A DNA stretch of 64,000 bases. Origin: Lysinibacillus alkalisoli. GTDB taxonomy: Bacteria; Bacillota; Bacilli; Bacillales_A; Planococcaceae. Under the pieces are notes generated by a model. That model was not told where the DNA came from and did not search any database. It worked only from the letters and a program-made list of their open reading frames with translations. Position numbers and translations under genes: made by a program. The stretch's first letter is position 1. Every line of letters begins with the position of its first letter. Positions 17,145 to 25,642 of the stretch are shown piece by piece. The stretch covers positions 248,001 to 312,000 of the forward strand of contig NZ_BMJT01000002.1 of assembly GCF_014643595.1 (NCBI RefSeq). The letters are read 5' to 3'.

Positions 17145-17327
17145 TATGGCCAGCAAACGCTGCCGATATAGGAGCTGATTTGACTTGATATTGCGTAAAA
17201 TTTTTCATTATAACACTATTACCATACCTATCAAAATAAACAATTATGGTATATATCAACTTTAGTAATAATTTAGCAATAACTTTATCTTACACTAATG
17301 ATGGTAGATCAAGGAGGTTGTACCCAT

Positions 17328-17342
17328 ATGGGAAAAATTTAG
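17328..17342 (+). other. four-codon minicistron before the ABC operon
   Basis: AAGGAGG at 17311-17317 is followed ten bases later by ATG GGA AAA ATT TAG. It is 45 bases before the first ABC gene and might influence its translation or mRNA stability. The ATG is inside the palindrome CCCATATGGG. Confidence 0.3.
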
Positions 17343-17387
17343 AATGTATGAATTAAAGTTATTATAATGCGATGAGGAGGTTTTGAA

Positions 17388-18209
17388 TTGAAACAAAAGA
17401 TCATATTACAGCAAGCCATTGTTAACGGCTATACGATACTATCCGCTACGATTTTATGGCTCTTATTATGTATTTCTTGGGTTTTTGAAAGTGATATTTT
17501 GGCGTATTTATTTCATTTTAGCAACGATTATCCAGAAGCGTTTAGAAAAGATATTCAATTTAACTTTATTATAGAAAGCTTAACATGGGAAAGTTTTATT
17601 AGTGCTTCTATGTACCATCTTGTTCTTATATTTGTCTTATTTCCAACATTTATGACATTACCTTTCTTAAAAGAAAAAAATAGTTATTTTATTTTAGGAA
17701 GAAATCGTTTTACTTCGCTAAGTAAAGCCTATTATACAAGCATTATAAAATATGCATGTATTGCAGCAATAGTGATGGTTAGCGTGTTTGTGGTCTATAT
17801 TACGTTAGGTGGCTTGTTTTTAACAAATGCATTAGACGATATAGGCGGAGTGACAGCCATTTTCCCTGATGGTTTTTATAATAAATACCCTTATTTTGTT
17901 TTTCTTTTTATTGTTGTAGTCATTTACGGCGCTGTGGCCTTTGTATTTTCCTTATTAGCAAGTGGTATTATGCTGTGGATTAATAAAGGCTATATTGTAG
18001 TATTTATCATGATGATTTTGTATCAATCATATGTTGAGTTGGGTGTTAAAACAGGCAATAAATATTTTGAAATTGTCGAGATGGTAGTCGCTTATAATAC
18101 GGTTACACCAACGTTGCAATTATTTTATCCCCTGTTACCAATTATAGTACTTGCGATGATACTTATTATATTTGGGGTGAAGCGAAATGTGAAAGGGTAT
18201 CAAACATGA
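17388..18209 (+). CDS. ABC-type membrane protein, subunit 1
   Basis: 273 residues from a TTG preceded by GAGGAGG. Six hydrophobic segments (about 14-35, 70-90, 115-140, 165-190, 195-215, 240-262) fit an ABC-2-like permease, but no family signature was recognised. First gene of an operon with another membrane protein, an ATPase and a lipoprotein, each overlapping or nearly touching the next. Export, immunity or membrane-stress roles are all possible. Confidence 0.7.
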   Translation: MKQKIILQQAIVNGYTILSATILWLLLCISWVFESDILAYLFHFSNDYPEAFRKDIQFNFIIESLTWESFISASMYHLVLIFVLFPTFMTLPFLKEKNSYFILGRNRFTSLSKAYYTSIIKYACIAAIVMVSVFVVYITLGGLFLTNALDDIGGVTAIFPDGFYNKYPYFVFLFIVVVIYGAVAFVFSLLASGIMLWINKGYIVVFIMMILYQSYVELGVKTGNKYFEIVEMVVAYNTVTPTLQLFYPLLPIIVLAMILIIFGVKRNVKGYQT

Positions 18210-18934
18210 AGACATATCAACATTCTGTAATAGCCATTATTTTAGGTATTTTGTTAGGGGTGTATAGTTATTTTTCGGCTATTCATGATATTAATACCTC
18301 TCTTATAGCTAAAGAATTTATATTTTATGAATCAGATGTACTCAATAAAATATTTGTACCATCTCATTTTAATAACACTCCTTATTTAGATAAAGAAAGC
18401 CCATTTATACTATTACATTCACTGCTTTTTTATTTCTGTGGTTTAATGATAGGCTCTATGCCATTTCTCATGAAAAAGAAGTCACAGCACCAATTTTTAG
18501 CCCTCCGTTTTGGTACGCAGCAAAAATTGTTCACATATATTAAAGGTCATTTTATCTTGCCAATCATAGGGTATACATGGAGTCATTTACTTATTGTGTT
18601 TATGTTAATACATTATCACGCGCCTTATGATGCTGATATGACACAAGTAGAATGGTTAATATTTCTCATTTTATTTGGGGTTTGTCGTGTCGTACTTTTG
18701 ATAGCTATTGTGCAACTGGCCTTTATCCTTTACATAAAATTTACAGCAGTCGTTGCCCAGTTAGGTGCATTACTAGCTATTATTGTTTTATTTATGGTAG
18801 ATCGGTCTGTACCATTTGTTACAATCTTATTTTTCGATAGGACAAGTTATTATGTGGACGGTATGTTATTAGGTGTAATAGGGATCGTTAGTATTCAATT
18901 TTTACTTAAAAAAATAGTATATGAAGTTCAATGA
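18206..18934 (+). CDS. ABC-type membrane protein, subunit 2
   Basis: 242 residues with about six TM segments and a basic loop (MKKKSQHQFLALRFGTQQKLFTYIK) after the second, as in ABC-2 permeases. The ATG overlaps the stop of subunit 1 (ATGA), showing translational coupling. The two membrane subunits are probably partners in one transporter with the ATPase encoded next. Family not recognised. Confidence 0.7.
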   Translation: MKTYQHSVIAIILGILLGVYSYFSAIHDINTSLIAKEFIFYESDVLNKIFVPSHFNNTPYLDKESPFILLHSLLFYFCGLMIGSMPFLMKKKSQHQFLALRFGTQQKLFTYIKGHFILPIIGYTWSHLLIVFMLIHYHAPYDADMTQVEWLIFLILFGVCRVVLLIAIVQLAFILYIKFTAVVAQLGALLAIIVLFMVDRSVPFVTILFFDRTSYYVDGMLLGVIGIVSIQFLLKKIVYEVQ

Positions 18935-18948
18935 AAAGAGGTTTTAAT

Positions 18949-19581
18949 ATGGCAGTTATCACAGTACAAGGCATTACAAAGACAATTAAACAACAAACGA
19001 TATTTCACAACATTTCATTCGCATTACATGAAGGTACATGTACAGGCATTATTGGACATAACGGGTCAGGGAAATCAATGATTATGAAGGCAATATGTGG
19101 GTTTACACCTGTAGATCAAGGCAGTATTATGGCACATGGTCAAACTGTGCTATGTGGTAAACATTTTATTAAAGATACAGGGGTCATTATTGAATCCCCC
19201 TCATTTTTTAATCATTTATCAGGTTTTAAAAATTTAAAACTATTAGCTGAAATCCAAAATAATATTACAGATGAGACGATTATAGAAGCACTAGATGTTG
19301 TAGGGTTACACGCCGTTGCACATAAAAAAGTGGGAGCATATTCCTTAGGTATGAAGCAAAAGCTCAGAATTGCTCAAGCTATGATGGAGAAACCATCCAT
19401 TTTAATTATTGATGAGCCGTTTAACGGATTAGATAAAACAAGCGTTGAACAAATCCAAAAATTACTGCTAGATTATAAAAATGCAGGTAACACGATTTTA
19501 CTTACAAGCCATGATGAGCGACAAATTGATTATTTATGTGATGTTGTGTACGAATTAAACAATGGGGAGATGCTACATTGA
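18949..19581 (+). CDS. ABC transporter ATP-binding protein
   Basis: 210 residues from the ATG at 18949 (AAGAGG upstream); an overlapping ATG at 18931 is possible. Walker A GHNGSGKS, signature YSLGMKQKLRIAQAM, Walker B ILIIDEPFNGLD and the switch histidine in LLTSHD are all present, so it should hydrolyse ATP. Size and sequence fit BcrA/antibiotic-export-type ATPases that work with ABC-2 permeases. Third gene of the operon. Confidence 0.9.
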   Translation: MAVITVQGITKTIKQQTIFHNISFALHEGTCTGIIGHNGSGKSMIMKAICGFTPVDQGSIMAHGQTVLCGKHFIKDTGVIIESPSFFNHLSGFKNLKLLAEIQNNITDETIIEALDVVGLHAVAHKKVGAYSLGMKQKLRIAQAMMEKPSILIIDEPFNGLDKTSVEQIQKLLLDYKNAGNTILLTSHDERQIDYLCDVVYELNNGEMLH

Positions 19582-20159
19582 AAAAATATACAAACTTGCT
19601 CTTCATACTACTGGTGATGTTTTCATTGACAGGTTGTGGTCAGCTACGTCCAGAGTTAAGAGAGATACCTGACTATGACCCATCATATTTCCCCGTTACA
19701 TTAGAAGAAACAGAGTATATATTATCTCCTTTTGCTAGTAAAACAACTGAAGATAGGGGTGAAGGTTATGCGTCTGATACGTATGAATTTAATCATGAGT
19801 TGTTTTCTGTAAGTATCACGAAGCACTTTATTACAAAAATCCAAGAACAAGGTGTTATTTCTATTTTAGTGATGATTAACAATACAGCGCCTTTAAAAGA
19901 CCCGCAATTTTTACCAGAGTTTTATCGTTTTTTTGATCCCTTCATGCAGGCAATGCCCGTTACGTATGATAAAAAAGCAGTAGAAAAATTATTTAATCCT
20001 ACTGAAATAGTCAATGGTGGTAATCTAGCAGTAATAGATCTTAGTGAGACGATAACAGCAAGAACAAGTTTGATGGGAGGGGTAAGTGAGCGTTTTTCTG
20101 ATGCTGAAAAAATGATTTTTTCCATGACAATTGCGTATGATGATAATTTTTATAACTAA
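19578..20159 (+). CDS. lipoprotein of the ABC operon
   Basis: 193 residues from a TTG that overlaps the ATPase stop. Lipobox FSLTGC. The mature part is strand-rich, with no recognised family. Its place as last gene of the operon suggests that it works with the transporter at the outer surface, for instance as an immunity or sensor protein; that is inference. A terminator follows at 20167. Confidence 0.7.
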   Translation: MKKYTNLLFILLVMFSLTGCGQLRPELREIPDYDPSYFPVTLEETEYILSPFASKTTEDRGEGYASDTYEFNHELFSVSITKHFITKIQEQGVISILVMINNTAPLKDPQFLPEFYRFFDPFMQAMPVTYDKKAVEKLFNPTEIVNGGNLAVIDLSETITARTSLMGGVSERFSDAEKMIFSMTIAYDDNFYN

Positions 20160-20166
20160 CACAGAG

Positions 20167-20200
20167 ATACTGTTGCCATAAGGTAGCAGTATTTTATTTT
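20167..20200 (+). terminator. terminator of the four-gene ABC operon
   Basis: Eleven-bp stem (20167-20177 with 20182-20192, one or two G-T/mismatched pairs), loop ATAA, then TTTATTTT. Confidence 0.75.
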
Positions 20201-20211
20201 GCAAAAAATAA

Positions 20212-20260
20212 TTGACAGCAAAAAACGAAGGTAGTATAGTTGGTTATACGAGTAACCAAC
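20212..20260 (+). promoter_or_regulatory. sigma-A promoter with overlapping GntR-type operator
   Basis: TTGACA (20212-20217), a 17-base spacer and TATAGT (20235-20240). A perfect inverted repeat, GTTGGTTA-N6-TAACCAAC (20239-20260), starts in the -10 and covers the transcription start. It precedes the YtrA-like regulator gene and is very likely its own operator. Confidence 0.8.
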
Positions 20261-20291
20261 CTAACTCGAATAAAGTTGTTATGGAGGGCTT

Positions 20292-20642
20292 GTGAGACAT
20301 TCACTTAATGATGAAAAACCAATTTACCAACAAATTCGAGAGCGAATTGAAGATTATATTTTAGATGGGGTATTACAACCAGAGGACCAAATCCCTTCTA
20401 AAAATGAGTTCGCAAAAGAATTTCAAATTAATCCTGCTACAGCAGGTAAAGGCGTAAATGAATTGGTCGATAAAGGGATTGTTTATAAAAAACGCGGCAT
20501 TGGTATGTTTGTTAGTGCAGAGGCAAAACGTATTTTATTAGAAGAGCGCAAGCAATTATTTATTGCCCAATTTATTACACCATTAAAAGCAGAAGCAAAG
20601 CGATTAGGCATTTCAGAAGAAGATTTACGACAAATGTTATAA
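20292..20642 (+). CDS. GntR-family regulator, YtrA subfamily
   Basis: 116 residues: a GntR winged helix (residues about 8-75, IPSKNEFAKEFQINPATAGKGVNELV) and a short helical tail of 40 residues, the hallmark of the YtrA subfamily. GTG start with GGAGGG upstream. YtrA proteins repress their own operon with ABC genes and respond to cell-wall antibiotics; the ABC ATPase and permease follow directly, 13 bases and then overlapping. The operator at 20239-20260 fits autoregulation. Confidence 0.88.
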   Translation: MRHSLNDEKPIYQQIRERIEDYILDGVLQPEDQIPSKNEFAKEFQINPATAGKGVNELVDKGIVYKKRGIGMFVSAEAKRILLEERKQLFIAQFITPLKAEAKRLGISEEDLRQML

Positions 20643-20655
20643 GGAGTATGACTAT

Positions 20656-21522
20656 ATGAAAATAGAAGCATGTCACATTACAATGCAATACAAACAGAAG
20701 CAAGTATTGAAAGATATTAACTTTACATTAGAAGGCCCTAAAATCATTGGATTTTTAGGACATAATGGTGCTGGAAAAACTACATTTCTTAACTTATTAG
20801 CAGGTTTAATTCCTTCTACTACAGGTGAGTTTAAAGTCAATGGTCAACCAGCTTTTAATAATACAGCTGTTTTACAAGAGATTTGTTTCATTGCGGAAAC
20901 AGGTAATTTTCAAGTTGAAATGTCTGTCGAACAAGCTTTAAAAGCTAATCAATTCTTTTATCCGAAGTGGGACCGTGCATTGGCTGATGAGCTAGTAGAG
21001 ATATTTGCCTTACCACTTAAAACAAAGGTAAAAAATTTATCAAAAGGTATGACATCAGCACTAGGTATTATTGTAGGTTTGGCTAGTCAAGCAGCAATTA
21101 CTATTTTTGACGAACCATATATTGGAATGGATGTTGCAGCAAGGAGTAAATTTTATGATGTGTTATTAGAACAACAAGAAATAAATCCTAGACTATTTTT
21201 ATTCTCTACACATTTAATTGATGAAGTGAGCGATTTATTTGAAGAAGTATTAATTTTACAACAAGGTGAAGTAATTTTACATACCGCTATTATGGATTGG
21301 GATGATACAATCATTGCGATTCGTGGTGACAAAGCGCAAGTAGAAAAAATAGCACAACAACATACTATTATTCATGAACATGTATTTATGAAAGAAAAGA
21401 CGATTGTTTTACGTTTACAACAACCTTTAGATGAGACAAGTTCTATAGTTGTAGAGCGCGTTTCTGTACAAGATGTACTCGTATATTTAAGCAACCAAAA
21501 GAAAGAAGGCGTAGCAGTATGA
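20656..21522 (+). CDS. ABC transporter ATP-binding protein, YtrB-like
   Basis: 288 residues. Walker A GHNGAGKTT, signature LSKGMTSALGIIVGLA, Walker B ITIFDEPYIGMD and STHLIDE are visible, followed by a C-terminal extension of about 80 residues. Length and context after a YtrA-type regulator match YtrB. Ribosome site AAGGAG. The stop overlaps the permease start by four bases. It should power the membrane protein encoded next. Confidence 0.88.
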   Translation: MKIEACHITMQYKQKQVLKDINFTLEGPKIIGFLGHNGAGKTTFLNLLAGLIPSTTGEFKVNGQPAFNNTAVLQEICFIAETGNFQVEMSVEQALKANQFFYPKWDRALADELVEIFALPLKTKVKNLSKGMTSALGIIVGLASQAAITIFDEPYIGMDVAARSKFYDVLLEQQEINPRLFLFSTHLIDEVSDLFEEVLILQQGEVILHTAIMDWDDTIIAIRGDKAQVEKIAQQHTIIHEHVFMKEKTIVLRLQQPLDETSSIVVERVSVQDVLVYLSNQKKEGVAV

Positions 21523-22220
21523 AGATGTTGACAGGCAGCATGTTTGTTTTTACACAAAGTTACAAACGACAAATCACCATATTTTGGTCAATTTTATTAT
21601 GTATCATTGCTATTTCTTTTATGGTTGCCCAACTTATTAAAACAGATATTACTATTTTTATTTCTTTTTCTGTACCTGTATATGTTTTCTTTGTTATTTT
21701 AGGTACCAAGGTGTTAACAAAGACATTTAATTATTTTTTACGATTTGGTATGAGTCGCACACATTATTTAAAAATGGTCGGTGTAATTTTTATCGCATTA
21801 AGTACGGTGAGCGCCTTATTCTTAGTAGGTTTACATGCTTTGTATTTTCAAATTGTAACGCTATTTAATATGAAAACAATGTTTATTTTACATCCTATTT
21901 ACTGGTTTGATGAAACCTTACCCTTACACCTAATTTTTATCGCAGATGTAGCTGCTCTATTATTCAGTTTAGTCATCGGCTTGATCGCTAATTATATTTT
22001 TTATCGTTTTGGCACAATTGGCGGGTACTCTGCAATGGGACTACTTGGTTTATTAATTATCGTAGCGTTACCATTAGAGTGGTATAGCAAAATATATGAG
22101 CATTTAACAGGAGTCTCTTTCATAACGATCTATGGTGGTGTAATTTGCATGAGTATTTTATTATATGGTTTAATGACAATGGCTGTTCAAAAGTTACCAG
22201 CCGTTTCTGTTACATCATAA
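21519..22220 (+). CDS. ABC transporter membrane protein of the YtrA-type operon
   Basis: 233 residues with six hydrophobic segments and a basic loop (KTFNYFLRFGMSRTHYLK), as in ABC-2 permeases. It overlaps the ATPase stop (ATGA) and ends the operon at a strong terminator. Substrate unknown; by analogy with YtrA-type systems, wall-active antibiotics or related stress is a reasonable guess. Confidence 0.75.
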   Translation: MKMLTGSMFVFTQSYKRQITIFWSILLCIIAISFMVAQLIKTDITIFISFSVPVYVFFVILGTKVLTKTFNYFLRFGMSRTHYLKMVGVIFIALSTVSALFLVGLHALYFQIVTLFNMKTMFILHPIYWFDETLPLHLIFIADVAALLFSLVIGLIANYIFYRFGTIGGYSAMGLLGLLIIVALPLEWYSKIYEHLTGVSFITIYGGVICMSILLYGLMTMAVQKLPAVSVTS

Positions 22221-22227
22221 GTTGAAA

Positions 22228-22262
22228 AAAGCGAGTCACACAATATTGTGGCTCGCTTTATT
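22228..22262. terminator. bidirectional terminator
   Basis: Thirteen-bp stem with one G-T pair (arms 22228-22240 and 22247-22259) with A-rich and T-rich flanks, between the converging permease and SLH genes. Confidence 0.88.
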
Positions 22263-23378
22263 TTAATATGCTTCGCGATGATGTAATAGTTGCTTCATCT
22301 CACCATGTGTTGAAGCGGCAATAATACCATATTCAGGAGCAATATAAATCTTATCGCTACTTAAACTTGATGGTTGGTAATTGTCGTCATAATTCCAATA
22401 GGTTTCTTGCACAATAACAACATTTGTATATGTTTTATCGTTTAAAGTGATCGTCGCGTTTGTTTCTATAATCTCTTGCCTACTAGGATCATAACCACCA
22501 GATAAGTTATCATGTTTTAATCCAATAGTGAACGGATAGGGAAGGAATAGGCCAATCCCCGTATTGCGAATACCAAATGACCATTCATTGCTATTTTGCA
22601 AGTATACAGTAGGGTAACCTTGAGGTTCATCTTTAGAAAAAGCTTGCCAATGAGTCTCCCTATTTAGGTTAAAACTATAATCTTTTTCAAAGGATAATGT
22701 TGCAATACTAGTATCATCCTTTGTAGTGTAATAGTACGTATAATTTGTATTTGGTGTGAAATTCCCAGTTTGTAGTGTAATGGCACGAGCTAAAAAGGCG
22801 GAAAAGTGAGCGCGTGTTAGTAACTGATGGGGTTTAAAATGTAACACGCCATAATTATCGCTATAACCTTTTGCAATATGATTCATTGTTACAAGTTGGA
22901 CTGGGCGATAAAAAGCATGTGTTTGACTCACATCTTCATAAGTTACAGAGTTGTCAGCAATTGATTTTAAATCAAATGCTTGCGCCAATATTTTTGCCAT
23001 AAAAGCTCTAGAAATATAAGAGTCTGGTTTGAAGTATTCAGCATCACTAAAAATACCTATTGTATATAAAGATGCAATCTCTTCATAGTAAGGATGCGAA
23101 CGTGGCACGTCTTTATAATTTGGATGTTTAAGCTCATTTTTGTGTAAATCTAGGGCATCTGCCATCATTTTAGCAATATGTTTTTTACTAATGAGCTGAT
23201 TTGGTCTGAAATTTCCATCCTGATACCCCTTTATAATTTGATTATTAGCTAGGTATTCAATTTCGATTTGTAGAGAGTGTTGTTTAGGTACGTCTTTGAA
23301 TTGGCTAGCTTCGGCTATAGGTAAGCAAAATATCAAAAAAAGTACTATAGTCATACTTATTAAGCCTATTTTTTTCAT
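22263..23378 (-). CDS. secreted protein with three N-terminal SLH domains
   Basis: 371 residues from the ATG at 23378, which follows AAGGAGG; a longer frame upstream lacks a ribosome site. Signal peptide ending AEA-SQ, three SLH domains in about residues 25-205 (QLISKKHIAKMM, YISRAFMAKIL, LLTRAHFSAFL), then a unique strand-rich C-terminal domain of about 165 residues. It should be held at the wall through SLH domains. The other SLH protein (10525-11505) carries its SLH domains at the opposite end. Confidence 0.83.
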   Translation of the reverse strand: MKKIGLISMTIVLFLIFCLPIAEASQFKDVPKQHSLQIEIEYLANNQIIKGYQDGNFRPNQLISKKHIAKMMADALDLHKNELKHPNYKDVPRSHPYYEEIASLYTIGIFSDAEYFKPDSYISRAFMAKILAQAFDLKSIADNSVTYEDVSQTHAFYRPVQLVTMNHIAKGYSDNYGVLHFKPHQLLTRAHFSAFLARAITLQTGNFTPNTNYTYYYTTKDDTSIATLSFEKDYSFNLNRETHWQAFSKDEPQGYPTVYLQNSNEWSFGIRNTGIGLFLPYPFTIGLKHDNLSGGYDPSRQEIIETNATITLNDKTYTNVVIVQETYWNYDDNYQPSSLSSDKIYIAPEYGIIAASTHGEMKQLLHHREAY

Positions 23379-23497
23379 GATAATATGCCTCCTTGTTAAT
23401 ATACTATCTCTTATAATATACGATAAATGGAAAAAAAGAAATATTGTGTAATGATACAAGTCGAAAAATAAGCTTATGATGAACTGAATAACAGTAT

Positions 23498-23529
23498 AAA
23501 AGAGGTTAGCTAATTAGCTAACCTCTTTT
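23498..23529 (-). terminator. terminator downstream of the GNAT gene
   Basis: A perfect 14-bp stem (23498-23511 with 23516-23529), loop AATT. Read on the minus strand it ends with TTTTAT. It lies after the 35-bp repeats, counted from the GNAT gene. Confidence 0.75.
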
Positions 23530-23653
23530 ACTCGTATCTGTAGGAGGATACATGACTTGCCTTTACTCGTATCTGTAGGAGGATACATGACTTGCCTTTA
23601 CTCGTATCTGTAGGAGGATACATGACTTGCCTTTACTCGTATCTGTAGGAGGA
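23527..23653. repeat. tandem repeat of a 35-bp unit (3 full copies and a partial one)
   Basis: Copies start at 23527, 23562 and 23597, with a 22-base partial fourth from 23632. The three full units look identical. On the plus strand each unit contains GGAGG, five bases, then ATG ACT TGC CTT TAC TCG TAT CTG TAG, and the TAG runs into the next GGAGG. The last copy is part of a 13-bp inverted repeat (TTTACTCGTATCT with one mismatch). The array lies in the 3' region of the minus-strand GNAT gene. Confidence 0.9.
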
Positions 23654-23666
23654 GATACAAGTAAAA

Positions 23667-24107
23667 TTAAGGTTGAATCGCGTAATAATAGCGTTCTGTA
23701 TCGCGAATCATCCCTACCTTTTCATACAATGCTTGTGCCTTAATATTATCTACTGCTGTTTCAAGCATTACAAAGTTTGCGCCTTCTTCTTTAGCGAATG
23801 CAAAAGTATAACGCATTAACTGTTCTGCAATACCTGAGCGACGAAACTCAGGAGCAATAAATAAATCATTTAATAAATAAGCATCTTGCATGGCTTTTGA
23901 TGAAAAGATAGGGTATAGCTGTGTAAACCCAGCGTATTCATCACCAACGGTAATAATAAATATGACAGCGTCTTGGTTAATTAAACGTTGTTCTAAAAAT
24001 TGTGTAGCACCTTCTAAATCACTCGCTTGTTTGTAAAATTGACGATAGCCATCAAACAATGGAACAAGTTTAGGAAGGTCTTTTAATGTAGCTTGAAAAA
24101 TTGTCAT
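23667..24107 (-). CDS. GNAT-family N-acetyltransferase
   Basis: 146 residues; ATG 24107 is seven bases from GAGG, the ATG six bases earlier is too close. The acetyl-CoA-binding signature (LFIAPEFRRSGIAEQLM) and the C-terminal strand (ALYEKVGMIRD) are intact. It is clearly related to the GNAT enzyme at 52253-52684 (shared FSSKAMQDAYLLNDLF-type and YEKxGM segments). Divergent from a MocR-type regulator, which may control it. Acceptor unknown, probably a small amine or amino acid. Confidence 0.85.
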   Translation of the reverse strand: MTIFQATLKDLPKLVPLFDGYRQFYKQASDLEGATQFLEQRLINQDAVIFIITVGDEYAGFTQLYPIFSSKAMQDAYLLNDLFIAPEFRRSGIAEQLMRYTFAFAKEEGANFVMLETAVDNIKAQALYEKVGMIRDTERYYYAIQP

Positions 24108-24154
24108 TGTCATACCTCATTTCGTTGTGATATATCTACTATATAAAGAATTAT

Positions 24155-24194
24155 GACATGTTAAAAGGTACAAAATTATAAAAAACGACATGTC
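24155..24194. promoter_or_regulatory. GACATGT direct repeats in the GNAT-MocR divergent region
   Basis: GACATGT occurs at 24155-24161 and 24187-24193, 32 bases apart, close to three helical turns. MocR/GabR regulators typically bind direct repeats near their own promoters, so these are candidate operators. Confidence 0.4.
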
Positions 24195-24208
24195 AGAAGG
24201 AGAATAAA

Positions 24209-25594
24209 ATGTTTATTTTAGATGAAAATCGTCCGAAATATCAACAAATTTATGAGCAGATTAAACTAGGGATTGAACAAAAGCATTGGCAAGCGGATGA
24301 TGCACTGCCATCAATACGCGCTTTAGCGGAAGATTTGCAAGTAAGTCGTAACACAACTTTACAAGCGTATGAACAATTAGTGGCTGAAGGATATATTCGT
24401 GCTGTTGCAAAACGTGGCTATTTTGTTGAGCCAATGGAGCCTATTTTTATGCATAGTGAAACGCAAACCATACCTCAAAAACCAAACGTCTGTCCACCAA
24501 TGATTGATTTTCGACTAGGCGCTGTTGATCAACAACATTTTCCACTAACGAAGTGGCGTCAATTGACTCAAGCAGTGCTTAAAGAGCCCATTGGTTATCA
24601 ATATGGTGAAATGTTAGGTGAGCAAGTGTTGAGGGAGGCGATTGTTCAATATGTTTTTCAAGCAAGAGGTGTAAAAACAACAGCCAGTCAAATTGTGATT
24701 GGCAGTAGTACCCAACAATTACTCATGCATTTGACCATTTTATTACGTGATGAGTTTACGAGTTTAATTGTAGAGGAGCCTGGATATAGTGGTGTGAAAA
24801 CGATTTTTCAATTGCAAAACTATCAGTTGGAAACGATACCTGTTACAGCACAAGGTACAGACATTGAGGCATTATTTCAGTGTAAGAGCAAGATATGTTA
24901 TATTACACCGTCACATCAATACCCGTATGGCACCGCTCTCAATGTAGCGGAACGTTGGCGATGTATTCAATGGGCGCATGAAAGACAGGGTTATGTTATA
25001 GAAGATGATTACGACGGGGAGTATCGTTACGGTCAAAAAGCTTTTCCAGCGCTTGCCTCACTAGATCCACAACGTGTGGTTTATATGAGCACTTTTTCAA
25101 AAGCTTTTTTGCCAGCAGTGCGGGTTGCTTATATGATTTTACCTACGCACCTTGCTACTTGTTACCAAGAAAAGTTTGCATTACTTGAAAACAATGCCTC
25201 ACATATCCATCAACTAGCATTAGCACAATTTATTACAACGGGAGAGTGGGAGCGGCATATTAAACGTATGCGTAAAGTATACAAAAGTAAGATGGAAGCA
25301 CTAGTACAAGCCTTAACAAAAGCATTTGGTGATACTATTACAATCATTGGCAAACAAGCAGGCATTTATATTATGATTGCTGTCCATTTGTCCATGGATG
25401 AAGCTACTTTACTAGATAGAGCGTTACAAATGGGCGTAAAAGTTTATCCAAGTTCGGATTTATATATAACTCATGATGAGTTGACGCCTCATATTTTAAT
25501 GGGCTTTGCTAATGTAACTGATGAGCAAATGTTCATGGGAGTGGCACAATTAAAAAAGGCGTGGCTACATGAAGTTAAGGAAAATAGGGTATAA
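24209..25594 (+). CDS. MocR/GabR-type PLP-dependent transcriptional regulator
   Basis: 461 residues. A GntR winged helix (1-75) is joined to a class I aminotransferase-like domain (about 95-455). The PLP lysine is Lys298 in MSTFSKAFLP, and Asp in EDDYDGEYRY (about 266-268) should hold the pyridine nitrogen. This is the normal length for the family. It regulates genes for PLP, GABA or taurine-like compounds in known cases; here the divergent GNAT gene is the best candidate target. Ribosome site AGAAGGAG. Confidence 0.9.
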   Translation: MFILDENRPKYQQIYEQIKLGIEQKHWQADDALPSIRALAEDLQVSRNTTLQAYEQLVAEGYIRAVAKRGYFVEPMEPIFMHSETQTIPQKPNVCPPMIDFRLGAVDQQHFPLTKWRQLTQAVLKEPIGYQYGEMLGEQVLREAIVQYVFQARGVKTTASQIVIGSSTQQLLMHLTILLRDEFTSLIVEEPGYSGVKTIFQLQNYQLETIPVTAQGTDIEALFQCKSKICYITPSHQYPYGTALNVAERWRCIQWAHERQGYVIEDDYDGEYRYGQKAFPALASLDPQRVVYMSTFSKAFLPAVRVAYMILPTHLATCYQEKFALLENNASHIHQLALAQFITTGEWERHIKRMRKVYKSKMEALVQALTKAFGDTITIIGKQAGIYIMIAVHLSMDEATLLDRALQMGVKVYPSSDLYITHDELTPHILMGFANVTDEQMFMGVAQLKKAWLHEVKENRV

Positions 25595-25642
25595 CCAAGT
25601 ACAGAACTTTGTACCATAGTGAATTTTTAGGGAGGTTGATTT

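Larger units (their letters stand above)
16937..17387. other. leader/intergenic region with two tiny candidate frames
   Basis: About 450 AT-rich bases before a four-gene ABC operon. It holds two good ribosome sites not used by large genes: GAGGTGG at 17077-17083 before a 17-codon frame, and AAGGAGG at 17311-17317 before a four-codon frame. A less AT-rich stretch at 17090-17175 with a weak hairpin stands out from its surroundings. Nothing here was assigned to a known riboswitch. Confidence 0.5.

Noticed and set aside
17141-17175. Structured RNA at ATGGCCAGC...GCTGCCGAT
   Set aside because: The arms pair imperfectly and no known RNA family was recognised; kept only as part of the leader description.
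23527-23653. CRISPR-like array
   Set aside because: The repeat is directly tandem without unique spacers and there are no cas genes.
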